In this document: one piece after another, positions 1-8,343 of the stretch
How positions within the stretch are numbered: the first letter of the stretch is position 1
Layout of the letters: each line of letters starts with the position of its first letter
Assembly: GCA_021325555.1 (NCBI GenBank)
Contig: JAJPGY010000034.1
Location: 148,266 to 212,265 of the forward strand
Source: Pseudomonadota bacterium
GTDB taxonomy: Bacteria; Cyanobacteriota; Vampirovibrionia; Obscuribacterales; Obscuribacteraceae
Length of the DNA stretch: 64,000 nucleotides
Reading direction: 5' to 3'
The notes under the pieces: generated by a model
Told to the model about the DNA's origin: nothing
What the model saw: the letters and a program-made list of their open reading frames with translations, nothing else
The model's database searches: none
Position numbers and translations under genes: made by a program

Positions 1-121
1 GCTCAATGCGATGGTAGTAAGCCGTCGCCCATCGCAGCCCGAAGTCTACGGGGGATTTGTGGAAAGTCCGTGAAAGTGTGCGACAATTGGCCCCTGCCTG
101 ACCTTGGGGCGAACAAAAGCC

Positions 122-379
122 ATGGCCTACCAGGAAAGCAAGCAGGTTCAGATTCGGTACTACGCTGCCCTGAGGGAAGAGCGTGGTTTGCCTGCGGAGA
201 CCGTGACTACCTTTGCCGGCAGCTTGCGGGAGCTTTACCTGGAACTGCGGGACAAACATGGCTTTCGCCTGGGCTGCGAGCGGTTGCGGGTGGCCGTAAA
301 CGATCGGTTCGGCAACTGGGACGACGAGCTCGCCGACAGCGACAGGGTGGTTTTCATTCCGCCCGTGTCCGGAGGCTGA
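122..379 (+). CDS. moaD: Molybdopterin synthase small subunit MoaD
   Basis: A ubiquitin-fold sulfur carrier of about 85 residues. It ends in the Gly-Gly tail (PPVSGG) that is thiocarboxylated and enters the MoaE active site, where the dithiolene of molybdopterin is made. The internal stretch VAVNDRF and the acidic D-S-D-R-V-V-F-I-P-P-V-S-G-G ending are typical of MoaD. The ATG at 122 is preferred; an in-frame TTG at 104 would add six residues. The stop codon overlaps the moaE start (TGATG), as in a tightly coupled operon. The 121 bases before the gene show no clear riboswitch or promoter, but the window edge cuts this region. Confidence 0.93.
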   Translation: MAYQESKQVQIRYYAALREERGLPAETVTTFAGSLRELYLELRDKHGFRLGCERLRVAVNDRFGNWDDELADSDRVVFIPPVSGG

Positions 380-828
380 TGATGTTTTTGCTCAGCAAAG
401 AGGCGATCGAGATTGAGCCCTTACGGCGTCTTTTCGCTGACGCCAGGGCAGGCGCGGTGGCCACCTTCGAGGGCCGGGTGCGCAACCACAACGACGGGCG
501 CCCGGTTTTGGGTTTGGATTATGAAGCCTACGAGGCGCTGGCGGTTGAGGAGGCGGAGACGATAATGAAGGAGGCCACGGACAGGTTCGGCCTCTACAAG
601 GCCTGCTGTGTTCATCGGGTGGGAAGCCTTCGGGTAGGCGACCTGGCCGTCTGGGTCGGCGTGAGCGGCGCCCACCGCGCCGAGGCGTTTGCGGCATGCC
701 AGTACATAATCGACGCGGTCAAGCACCGGCTGCCAATCTGGAAGCGCGAGCGGTATGCTGACGGCTCGGTGGAGTGGGTGAATTGCCAATCGGGATCGAG
801 GGAGCTGAGCCGTGAGCATGCTCATTGA
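379..828 (+). CDS. moaE: Molybdopterin synthase catalytic subunit MoaE
   Basis: Large subunit of molybdopterin synthase, 149 residues, the usual size. It converts cyclic pyranopterin monophosphate to molybdopterin using sulfur from MoaD. Visible family features are G-A-V-A-T-F-E-G-R-V-R-N-H-N near residue 30, the LDYEAYE stretch, the HRVGSLRVGD segment, and the C-terminal VKHRLPIWKRE containing the conserved lysines. Two adjacent ATGs (379 and 382) can start it, overlapping the moaD stop. The open frame runs further upstream to 70, but that part overlaps moaD and does not look like MoaE. Confidence 0.95.
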   Translation: MMFLLSKEAIEIEPLRRLFADARAGAVATFEGRVRNHNDGRPVLGLDYEAYEALAVEEAETIMKEATDRFGLYKACCVHRVGSLRVGDLAVWVGVSGAHRAEAFAACQYIIDAVKHRLPIWKRERYADGSVEWVNCQSGSRELSREHAH

Positions 829-1795
829 CCGATTCGGCAGAAGGCACACCTACTTGCGCATCTCGGTGACGGATCGCTGCAACCTCCGCTGCGCTTATTG
901 CATGCCCTTTAAGGGCATCGTCTGGAAGAACAAGAAAGAGATCTTGACCCTGGAAGAGATTTGCCGGGTGGCGAGCATCTTCGTGGAACTCGGCATTACC
1001 AAGATTCGCCTGACAGGCGGAGAGCCGCTGGTGAGGCGCAATGTCGAGGCGCTCGTCCGGTGGCTTGCCGAGCTGCCGGGCGTTGAAAAGCTGGCCATGA
1101 CCACCAATGGCGTGCTTCTGCGTGAGAAGGCTCACGCCCTTAAGGCAGCCGGGTTGAAGGCGCTTAACGTAAGTCTGGACACCCTTCGCCGGTCGCGATT
1201 CGAGGAGATAGCCAAGCGCGACCACTGGGATGATGTGATGGCCGGGATTGAAGCGGCTCTCGCGTGCGAATTCGACACGCTCAAGGTAAACTGCGTCGTC
1301 ATCAAGGGATTCAATGACGACGAGATTTTGGACTTCGTCGAGTTTGCCAGGGACAAGCCGATGAACGTTCGCTTCATCGAGTACATGCCGTTTCCGGACA
1401 ATCAATGGCACAAGGACGGCATGCTCTCTTTCGCCAGGATGAAGGAGCACATCGAGCAGCGCTACGAGCTCGTCCCTCTCGACACCGAATCCGGTGCCGT
1501 CGCCAAGGATTTTGCCATTGGCGGCCGCAGGGGCACCGTCAGCTTCATTACCTCGATGTCCGAGAGCTTCTGCGAGTCATGCAACAGGCTTCGCTTGACC
1601 GCTGACGGATCCGTAAAATCCTGCTTGTTCTACGCGCCGGAAATTAACCTGCGGGGTGAGCTTCGCTCAGGGCTCGACGACGCCGGGCTGCGCGAGATGA
1701 TACTGTCTGCGGTGCTGCAGAAACCGGAGGCTCACCCGCCGATGGAGGAGCTGGTTGGCATGGCCAACAGGGCTATGGTGGAGATTGGCGGATGA
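812..1795 (+). CDS. moaA: GTP 3',8-cyclase MoaA (radical SAM)
   Basis: Catalyses the first step of molybdenum cofactor synthesis: radical SAM rearrangement of GTP to 3',8-cyclo-7,8-dihydro-GTP. The N-terminal cluster motif CNLRCAYC binds the SAM [4Fe-4S]. A second cluster motif near the C-terminus, CESCNRLRLTADGSVKSC (C-x2-C-x13-C), binds the substrate-side cluster. The protein ends in the Gly-Gly (VEIGG) needed for activity. At 327 residues it is full length. The start is GTG 812, or ATG 818 two codons later; both overlap the end of moaE. No moaC, whose product acts with MoaA, is found in the window, so it must lie elsewhere. Confidence 0.96.
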   Translation: MSMLIDRFGRRHTYLRISVTDRCNLRCAYCMPFKGIVWKNKKEILTLEEICRVASIFVELGITKIRLTGGEPLVRRNVEALVRWLAELPGVEKLAMTTNGVLLREKAHALKAAGLKALNVSLDTLRRSRFEEIAKRDHWDDVMAGIEAALACEFDTLKVNCVVIKGFNDDEILDFVEFARDKPMNVRFIEYMPFPDNQWHKDGMLSFARMKEHIEQRYELVPLDTESGAVAKDFAIGGRRGTVSFITSMSESFCESCNRLRLTADGSVKSCLFYAPEINLRGELRSGLDDAGLREMILSAVLQKPEAHPPMEELVGMANRAMVEIGG

Positions 1796-3027
1796 TCTCC
1801 TTTGAGGAAGCGCGGGCGCAGATCCTTGCCAGCGTATCGCCGCTCGGAAAACAGGAAGTGAAATTGACCAAGCTGCTCGGGTCTTTCCTGAGCGAGCCGG
1901 TGACGGCCGCGCAGGACCTTCCCGGCTTCGACAACTCCGCCGTGGACGGCTTCGGCGTGCTGGTGTCCGATGTTCATTCCGCGACTGCCGATTCCCCCGC
2001 GCGCCTGCATCTGTCCGGCGTCATTCGAGCCGGCGATCCCGGCAACCTTCACCTGGCGCCAGGCAATGTCGTGAAAATCCTCACCGGCGCCCCGGTGCCG
2101 CACTCTGTGGACGCCGTGGTGATGAGGGAATACTGCGAGGAAAGCAACGGTTACGTCTACGTGCGCCAGGCGGCGGACAGAGGCGAGAATATCCGCCGCA
2201 AAGGCGGCGAGTTCCGCCAAGGACAGGTGGTGCTCCAGCAGGGGATGCGGGTTACGCCGCCTGTAATCGGTCTGCTGGCGACGCTCGGCTACTCGTCGGC
2301 TCCGGTCTTCAAGAAACCGAGGCTGGCAGTGATTGGCACCGGCGACGAGCTTGTGAAGCCGGGCCGCCCTCTCGCTTGCGGGCAGATTTACGATTCCAAT
2401 TCCTACGCTCTGGTCGCCGCGGCGAAGGGTCTGGGAATCGACGTCTGCCGCAGTTATCTCGCGCGTGACGATTTCGATTCCACGGCAAACGTGATAAGGC
2501 TTGCCCTGAGGGAAAGTGATGTCCTGATCTCCGCCGGTGGTGTCTCCGTCGGTGACTACGACATCGTGAAGGACGTACTGGAAGACTGTGGTGTCCACGG
2601 TCTTTTCTGGAAGATAGCCATGAAGCCGGGCAAGCCGGTGTACTTCGGCACGCTCGATTCGAAGCAGGGCTCTCGCCGAAAGCTGGTGTTCGGTCTGCCC
2701 GGTAATCCTGTCTCGGCGCTGGTCACCTTTCACGAGCTGGTGGCGCCCGCGCTCCGTAAGATGATGGGGGCAAAATCCGTCTTGCCGCAGACGTTGCTGG
2801 TCACCCTCGGGCAGACCTTGAAGAAAAGACCGGGCCGCCTGGAGTTCGTGCGCGGCAGCCTGGTGCTGGAGGAAGGGGCCATGGTTGTGAGGCCGACCAC
2901 CGGGCAGGATTCCCACATGCTCGGCGGCCTGAGCCAGGCCAACTGCCTGATCCACTTTCCGGCCGACGAAGAGCAGCTGCCCGAAGGAAGCCAGGCGCGG
3001 GTCGACCTCCTCGACTGGTCGCATTGA
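1792..3027 (+). CDS. moeA: Molybdopterin molybdenumtransferase MoeA
   Basis: Inserts molybdenum into adenylylated molybdopterin, the last general step of Moco synthesis. Its 411 residues match MoeA. Signatures are LPGFDNSAVDGFGV near the N-terminus, KILTGAPVPHSVDAVV, the MoCF-type domain with IGTGDELVKPGRPL and QIYDSNSYAL, SAGGVSVGDYDIVKD, and FGLPGNPVSALVTF. The ATG overlaps the moaA stop (ATGA), so all four cofactor genes are probably translated together. No separate MogA is visible here. Confidence 0.95.
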   Translation: MISFEEARAQILASVSPLGKQEVKLTKLLGSFLSEPVTAAQDLPGFDNSAVDGFGVLVSDVHSATADSPARLHLSGVIRAGDPGNLHLAPGNVVKILTGAPVPHSVDAVVMREYCEESNGYVYVRQAADRGENIRRKGGEFRQGQVVLQQGMRVTPPVIGLLATLGYSSAPVFKKPRLAVIGTGDELVKPGRPLACGQIYDSNSYALVAAAKGLGIDVCRSYLARDDFDSTANVIRLALRESDVLISAGGVSVGDYDIVKDVLEDCGVHGLFWKIAMKPGKPVYFGTLDSKQGSRRKLVFGLPGNPVSALVTFHELVAPALRKMMGAKSVLPQTLLVTLGQTLKKRPGRLEFVRGSLVLEEGAMVVRPTTGQDSHMLGGLSQANCLIHFPADEEQLPEGSQARVDLLDWSH

Positions 3028-3094
3028 GCGCGCTTTTTTGTTGCATGCTATAAGGGAGGTACACTCCTCTGAACTTTTTGCCTCGAGGGAAGCC

Positions 3095-3793
3095 TTGAGC
3101 CGCTCAATCTATGCCGCGATTCTGGCGGTGGCAATCACAATGCCGGGGCTCTTGAAGAGCGCGGATGCTCACGGGCCCTATCGCGCCACCGCCCTGGACG
3201 GGCAAATGATCGCGGAAAGCGCGCTTGCGGTCGCCGAGAGAACAAGAACGAGCGGCCGTTGCTACGCGGCAGTCACCCGCGCTCTCGAGCCTCTTGGGGT
3301 GAGGCTTCATGGAGGCGCTGCCTATGAGGCCAGAGACCTGTTGATGAGGGACCCCCGCTTCGAGCCGGTAAGCATTCAGAGCGTCGATCAATTGAGACTC
3401 GGCGACATAATCGTCTACGGGCGATCCGGCTCTCATCCATATGGCCACATCTCAGTCTATGAGGGGAATTACGAGGAGGCGAGCGACCACGTGTCGACGG
3501 TGACAGACCCGGGAGCATACGGCGGGGCGACGGTGTTTCGCTTGCGGAACGAGACGCTGGCTGGACAATCGCCGATTAACTTCATGGCCCATAATGAATA
3601 TACTCCCGGCTGCGAGCCGCGCGGGGCGCGCAGGTCTACGCCAAGGAGACGCCGGGTTCCGGTCGTCGCCCGCTCCTGCTCGGGCGGCTCGATGTTTGAC
3701 GAGTTTCGTCATGATTACCGCCTGATAGCCGGAGAGCCGGTTGAAAGAACGCTCGCCCGCGGGGCCATACAGCTCCTATTGCAGAGCCGCTAG
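3095..3793 (+). CDS. Secreted CHAP/NlpC-P60-like protein
   Basis: Predicted exported protein of 232 residues, probably a peptidoglycan amidase or endopeptidase. From TTG 3095 the first 26 residues form a Sec signal peptide (hydrophobic IYAAILAVAITMPGLL, then a site after SADA). The TTG is preceded by GAGGGA at proper spacing; the open frame extends to 3038 but that adds a charged stretch before the signal. A Cys at residue 56 (SGRCYAAV) and a His at 118 (YGHISVYEG) have the spacing and context of the CHAP/NlpC catalytic Cys-His pair. The last 70 residues are Arg-rich and unlike the family. It stands alone, 67 bases after moeA. The enzymatic role is inferred. Confidence 0.7.
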   Translation: MSRSIYAAILAVAITMPGLLKSADAHGPYRATALDGQMIAESALAVAERTRTSGRCYAAVTRALEPLGVRLHGGAAYEARDLLMRDPRFEPVSIQSVDQLRLGDIIVYGRSGSHPYGHISVYEGNYEEASDHVSTVTDPGAYGGATVFRLRNETLAGQSPINFMAHNEYTPGCEPRGARRSTPRRRRVPVVARSCSGGSMFDEFRHDYRLIAGEPVERTLARGAIQLLLQSR

Positions 3794-3839
3794 ACGCAGG
3801 CGTTGGGACATCCCGTATTACGCGAACCTTGTTAAATCC

Positions 3840-3866
3840 TTGACTTTCGCGGACAGCAACTATAAT
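3840..3866 (+). promoter_or_regulatory. Candidate sigma70 promoter for the TPR gene
   Basis: TTGACT (3840-3845) and a perfect TATAAT (3861-3866) are separated by 15 bases, about 45 bases before the ATG at 3910. The spacer is short, but the -10 box is exact and stands out in this GC-rich region. Confidence 0.5.
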
Positions 3867-3909
3867 TGAACTGTCGGCGTCCGGACTCTGGTCAACGGCA
3901 AGCGGGTAA

Positions 3910-5115
3910 ATGCGCAACAACAGACATGCTCGTTACGCCAGGCCCTCCGCTTGCGGATCGATTCTTGTCACGGCAATTCTCTGCTCGCTTTGGTCAGCCG
4001 GGGCGGCACAGGACAAATCAGGCGCCGCCGGCGAGTGGGAGCAGTTGCAGAAAGCGGGCACGGAGGCATTTGAAGCCGCCAGGTACGGCGACGCTGAGCG
4101 ACTTCTCACCCGAGCTGTCATCAAGGCCGGCTCGTTCGGAGAATCGGACATACGCTTCGCCAAGAGCCTGGGCGAGCTTGGACGTCTCTATACTGTTCGC
4201 GCGCGGTTCACGGATGCCGAGCCGCTGCTGGAGGAGGAGCTGCGTGTAAGGGAGGCGGTCGTCGGCAAGGACAGCCTGGAGATTGTCCCTGCGATGAGCT
4301 CTTTAATCCAGTTCTATCTGGCGCACGGAACGACGGACAAAGCCGATCCGCTCAGCGAGGATGTGCTGGCTCTGGTCTCTGGCAAGCTGCAGGAGCGTGC
4401 TGCTCAGGCTCAGGGCTCGGTGCACTTCAAGAAAGGGCAGCCGCTGACCGGTTGGGCGGGCGTCGCGGCGCCTTCGGCGCGAGATCCGCTGCTGGATCTG
4501 GCGATCACATGCGATGCGCTGGCCGACGCGCACAGAGCCAAGGGAAAACACGAGCTGGCCGAGAGATTGTACCGGGCCGCGCTGGAGATAAAGACAAGCG
4601 TTCTCGGCTCCCAGCATCTTTCACTGGCGAACAGCTACGACAGCCTGGGCAGCCTTTATTTCGAGAGAAACGACTACCCCCAGGCCGACCTGTATTTCAC
4701 AAACGCCTTCGAGATTACCGAAGGAATCCTTCCCCCTGACAATCCGCAGGTTTACGCCCGCCTGGATAAGCTGGCAAAGTGTTTGATCAAAGAAAACAAG
4801 CTCGATCAAGCGGAGAAGCTGTATTTGAAAGCGCAGAACTTCTGGAGGGATGAGCCATCGCACTCCGGCAACGAGGCGCGAGCGAAGTACGCGCTGGGCA
4901 ACCTGTACGCCGACGAGAAAAAGTTTGACGAGGCGGCTCCGGTGCTCAAGCAGGCATTGGAGATGGCCCAGCAATACTACGGTGAGGACTCCATATCACT
5001 GGTTCCTTACCTGCAAAGATACGCCTATGCCTTGTACTACCTGGGACAAAGGGATGAGACCGACAGGCTCAAGACCCGTGCCGACGCCATAGCCGGCGTG
5101 GGGGTGGCGCAGTAG
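3910..5115 (+). CDS. Exported tetratricopeptide repeat protein
   Basis: 401-residue protein with an N-terminal Sec signal (ILVTAILCSLWSAGAA, cleavage near AAQ). The rest is kinesin-light-chain-style TPR repeats of about 42 residues. Recurring patterns such as AERLLTRAVIKAGSFGESD, LANSYDSLGSLYFERNDYPQA and ALGNLYADEKKFDEAAPVL show helices A and B of each repeat. TPR arrays bind protein partners, so it is likely an extracytoplasmic scaffold; the partner is unknown. It follows its own promoter-like sequence and is convergent with xdhC, so it is probably monocistronic. A related shorter TPR protein lies at 26441-27172. Confidence 0.85.
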   Translation: MRNNRHARYARPSACGSILVTAILCSLWSAGAAQDKSGAAGEWEQLQKAGTEAFEAARYGDAERLLTRAVIKAGSFGESDIRFAKSLGELGRLYTVRARFTDAEPLLEEELRVREAVVGKDSLEIVPAMSSLIQFYLAHGTTDKADPLSEDVLALVSGKLQERAAQAQGSVHFKKGQPLTGWAGVAAPSARDPLLDLAITCDALADAHRAKGKHELAERLYRAALEIKTSVLGSQHLSLANSYDSLGSLYFERNDYPQADLYFTNAFEITEGILPPDNPQVYARLDKLAKCLIKENKLDQAEKLYLKAQNFWRDEPSHSGNEARAKYALGNLYADEKKFDEAAPVLKQALEMAQQYYGEDSISLVPYLQRYAYALYYLGQRDETDRLKTRADAIAGVGVAQ

Positions 5116-5154
5116 ACGTTGTTGCATGCGCGCCGGTGGTCAGGCTTGACGAAG

Positions 5155-5169
5155 CGGGCGGGACGCCCG
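5155..5169. terminator. Possible hairpin between convergent genes
   Basis: CGGGCG-GGA-CGCCCG forms a six-base-pair stem between the ends of the TPR gene and xdhC. No T-tract follows on either strand, so termination activity is doubtful. Confidence 0.25.
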
Positions 5170-5187
5170 TGCCCGGTGGCAGGCGCT

Positions 5188-5976
5188 TTAGCGTTTCCTC
5201 GGCGCCAGGCGGTCGCGCTCCTGGATCAGTTGGGCGGCGACGCTGACGGCGATCTCCCAGGGGTGGTTGGTGCCGATGTCCAGGCCGATCGGGCAGTGGT
5301 AGGCGCGGCAGGACTCCTCCGGGAGTCCGGCTGCGATGACGTCTTTTTTCAGGCGGGCGGCTTTGGCTTTGCTGCCGATGACACCAAGGTATGGGAAAGC
5401 GCGGGTTCTCAGGATCTCAAGAAGGATCGGTTTGTCGGTTGTATGGCCCATGCTCATGAGAATAACGAAAGAGTGCTCGTCGAGACCGGCGACCTCTGAT
5501 GGCATGTCCGTCGAGAGAACCCTGGAGAGCTTCCTGGAGTCGGGCAGTTTGTCCAACCATTCCTTCCGCGGATCGATGCAGGTGATCTGGCAGTCGAGAT
5601 TTAGCAGCAGGTGAATAAGCGCGTTGGCTACGTGGCCGGCGCCGAAGATGACAATCTTCCAGGCGTTGACGCGATATGTCTCGAAGAAGAGCTTAACGCC
5701 GCCGCCGCAGGTCATGCCCACGTCGCGGGGCAGACTCCACTGAACGAAGTGCACATTCTGCTGGGGGTGCTCCTCCTTCAGCAAGCGGTGCGCCTCTTCA
5801 ATCGCCTTTTTCTCCAGCTTGCCGCCACCTACGGTGCCGAAGTAAAGCCCTCTTTCGGTGACGAGCATCTTGGCCCCGCGGTTCTGCGGGGCGCTGCCGA
5901 TCACATCGACGACCGTCACCGAGACGAACGGGACCTGGGCCTCATACAGCTCGCTCAATTTCTCGAAGAAGGTCAT
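5188..5976 (-). CDS. xdhC: Xanthine dehydrogenase accessory protein XdhC
   Basis: XdhC/CoxI family, 262 residues. Members bind Moco, promote its sulfuration and deliver it to xanthine dehydrogenase-type enzymes. The N-terminal XdhC_CoxI domain shows GSAPQNRGAKMLV and FGTVGGGKLEKKA; the C-terminal Rossmann domain shows VIFGAGHVANAL and later YLGVIGSKAKAARLKK. It begins 9 bases after the end of xdhB and is the last gene of the operon. The chaperone role fits the Moco genes a few kilobases away. Confidence 0.93.
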   Translation of the reverse strand: MTFFEKLSELYEAQVPFVSVTVVDVIGSAPQNRGAKMLVTERGLYFGTVGGGKLEKKAIEEAHRLLKEEHPQQNVHFVQWSLPRDVGMTCGGGVKLFFETYRVNAWKIVIFGAGHVANALIHLLLNLDCQITCIDPRKEWLDKLPDSRKLSRVLSTDMPSEVAGLDEHSFVILMSMGHTTDKPILLEILRTRAFPYLGVIGSKAKAARLKKDVIAAGLPEESCRAYHCPIGLDIGTNHPWEIAVSVAAQLIQERDRLAPRKR

Positions 5977-5985
5977 GACGCCTTT

Positions 5986-8343
5986 CTATGGCAAGAGAGC
6001 TGGTTGTTTCAACTGCTCATCGCCGGCGCCGGGATGCTTGGCGTACTGGGTCATTCTCATGAGAATCTCTTCGTTGGTCGCTGGAATCCTCAATTTGGGC
6101 AGCTTGCCGTTCGAGACAAAGGAGAGGGCGTGCTTGACCGCGGTCCAGACGGAGATGCCGAGCATGAGCGGCGGCTCGCCCACGGCTTTGCTGCCCTTGA
6201 TGTTGAGCGTATTGTCATCGTTCTCGATCCAATCCACATTGAAAATCTCCGGAGTGTCTTGAATGTTGGGGATCTTGTAGGTCGTGGGAGAATGCGAGAG
6301 CAGCTCTCCCCTTGCGGAATACTTCAGCTCCTCGGTGGTTACCCAGCCCATTCCCTGAATGAAGCCGCCGGTGATCTGCCCGCGATTTATGCCGGGATTG
6401 ATCGACCGGCCAATGTCCATGAGGAGATCAACGCGTTTGACGCGCAGATCACCGGTGAAGCGATCGATCAGCACCTCGGCGACGGAGCAGCCCTGCGTGT
6501 AGTAGAGAAACGGTGTGCCGGAGCCTGTTTCCCAGTTCCAATCGACGCCCTGCGTGGCGTAAAAACCGCGCTCGCCGAGACTTACTCTCCGGTGGTAGGC
6601 GATGACGACCAGATCTTTGAAGGACACGCTCTTGTCGGGGCGCCTGTTGTCATAGATGAGCCCGTTCTCGAATACGATGTTTCCGGGCGATTTCTCGATG
6701 TCCGTCATCTGAGAGGCCAGGTACTCGGCTGCGCACTCTGTAAGGCGTTCGCGCAACTTGCGGCACGCGGCGACGGCCGCGCTTCCGTTTAAATCCGTGG
6801 CGCTCGACGCGGCGGTCGCCGAGGTGTTGTTGTTCTTCTCGGTCGACGTCGGCATGATGATCACGTCTTCGGGATCAACGGTAAATTCATCGGCGACGAG
6901 CTGCCGGATGTTCGTGTTCACGCCCTGCCCCATCTCCGTGGCTCCCGTCGATACCTGGATGGTGCCGTCTTTATAGATGTTGACCAGCGCGCTGGCTTGA
7001 TTGAGGAACTTTGTGTTGAAGGAGATGCCGAACTTAATCGCCGACATCGAGATGCCCTTCAGATGGGTCCTTGAGATCGCATTGAACTCTTTCACCTCTT
7101 CAAGCCGCTTCTTGTAATGGCAGCGCTCGGCGAGCTCCCGAAACAGGCGGGGCAGGTAGTTGTTCTTGAAGACCTGGCCGTAGGGCGTGATGTTGCGATC
7201 GTCTATGCCGTAGCAGTTCAAAGTCCGAATATCGTAGGCATCCTTCTTCAAATATGCGGCGATCTCTTCCATTATGTTTTCGATCGTCGCCACGCCCTGC
7301 GGCCCGCCGAAGCCGCGGAACGCCGTGTTGGGCGGGTAATTGGTGCGGCATACGGTGCCGGTGATCTCGACGTTCGGAAGGTAATAGGCGTTGTCTATGT
7401 GACACATCGCCCTGCCGAGGACAGCCGGCGAGAGATCCGCAAAGGCTCCACCATCCGAGTAGAGGTGCGCCGAAAGGGCCGTAATCCGCCCGTCCCTGTC
7501 GAAGCCGACCTTGTAGGTGTTCTGGAACGGGTGGCGGCCGCCCGTGACCGTCATGTCGTCATCATTGCTCAGAGAGATGCGCGCCGGTCGCTTCGTCTTG
7601 TGGGCGACGAGAGCGGCCATCGCCGCCGGGTGTGTAGCCTGGCATTCCTTGCCGCCAAAGCCGCCGCCCATTCGTTTCGTGATCACCACAACCTGGTGCT
7701 GCCCGAGTCCGAGCACGTGGGCTATCACTTCCTGCACCTCGGTCGGGTTTTGCGTGGAAGAGTGCACGACCAGCTGGTCATGCTCTCCCGGGTAGGCGAC
7801 CGCGGCCTGCGACTCCAGGTAGAAATGCTGCTGCCCGCCGTTGATGAAGGTCCCTTCGATGACGTGCTCCGCCCCGTCGAATCCTTCCTTGATGTTGCCG
7901 CGCCTGATCGCCCTTGTCTGCCCGATGAAACTCTTCGCGGCAACTGCCTCGTCAATAGTCAGGATCGGCTTCAGCTCATCGATCTCTATCTTGATCGCCC
8001 GCCTCGCCTTCTTGATTGCCGCTCGGTTGTCGGCGGCGATAACGACGATCGGCTGGCCGATGAAGTGGACCGCGTCTTCGGCAAGCAAAACCTCGTCCTG
8101 GATGATCGGGCCGAAAAGGTTCTCGCCATCCAGATCCTTGTGCGTAAACAAGGCCACTACACCAGGCACCTTCCGCGCGGCGGACAGATCCAGCTTCTTT
8201 ATCTTGCCGTGCGCCACCGGGCTGTAGAAAAAGTCTACGATCAATTCGTTTTTAGCCGGCGGCATGTCGTCCACATAGATGGACTCTCCCGAGACATGTC
8301 CCCGCGCTGAGTCGTGAGGAAGATTTTTCCCGACTACCGGCAT
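5986..8343 (-). CDS. xdhB: Xanthine dehydrogenase, molybdenum-binding subunit
   Basis: 785-residue large subunit of a xanthine oxidase family hydroxylase. An N-terminal hammerhead domain (GESIYVDDMPPA, then AFTH-like VALFTHKDLDG) is followed by the Moco-binding region with MGGGFGGKE, the AFRGFGGPQG loop, EMGQGVNTNIRQL, and the C-terminal SKAVGEPPLMLG that carries the catalytic glutamate. The Glu in KAVGEPP is intact, so activity is expected. Its ATG lies inside the end of xdhA (10-base overlap). Purine oxidation is the most likely reaction, but related enzymes oxidise other N-heterocycles and aldehydes, and sequence alone cannot settle the substrate. Confidence 0.93.
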   Translation of the reverse strand: MPVVGKNLPHDSARGHVSGESIYVDDMPPAKNELIVDFFYSPVAHGKIKKLDLSAARKVPGVVALFTHKDLDGENLFGPIIQDEVLLAEDAVHFIGQPIVVIAADNRAAIKKARRAIKIEIDELKPILTIDEAVAAKSFIGQTRAIRRGNIKEGFDGAEHVIEGTFINGGQQHFYLESQAAVAYPGEHDQLVVHSSTQNPTEVQEVIAHVLGLGQHQVVVITKRMGGGFGGKECQATHPAAMAALVAHKTKRPARISLSNDDDMTVTGGRHPFQNTYKVGFDRDGRITALSAHLYSDGGAFADLSPAVLGRAMCHIDNAYYLPNVEITGTVCRTNYPPNTAFRGFGGPQGVATIENIMEEIAAYLKKDAYDIRTLNCYGIDDRNITPYGQVFKNNYLPRLFRELAERCHYKKRLEEVKEFNAISRTHLKGISMSAIKFGISFNTKFLNQASALVNIYKDGTIQVSTGATEMGQGVNTNIRQLVADEFTVDPEDVIIMPTSTEKNNNTSATAASSATDLNGSAAVAACRKLRERLTECAAEYLASQMTDIEKSPGNIVFENGLIYDNRRPDKSVSFKDLVVIAYHRRVSLGERGFYATQGVDWNWETGSGTPFLYYTQGCSVAEVLIDRFTGDLRVKRVDLLMDIGRSINPGINRGQITGGFIQGMGWVTTEELKYSARGELLSHSPTTYKIPNIQDTPEIFNVDWIENDDNTLNIKGSKAVGEPPLMLGISVWTAVKHALSFVSNGKLPKLRIPATNEEILMRMTQYAKHPGAGDEQLKQPALLP

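Noticed and set aside
1..121. A 23-codon frame ending at 71-73 as the tail of an upstream gene, or a Moco riboswitch before moaD
   Set aside because: The frame is too short to judge and two other frames are also open; no recognisable riboswitch fold could be traced in the available bases.
70..378. Long N-terminal extension of MoaE
   Set aside because: It overlaps moaD in another frame and does not resemble MoaE; the family start is at 379.
5611..6792. 393-codon plus-strand frame opposite xdhC/xdhB
   Set aside because: It is the antisense shadow of clearly conserved genes.
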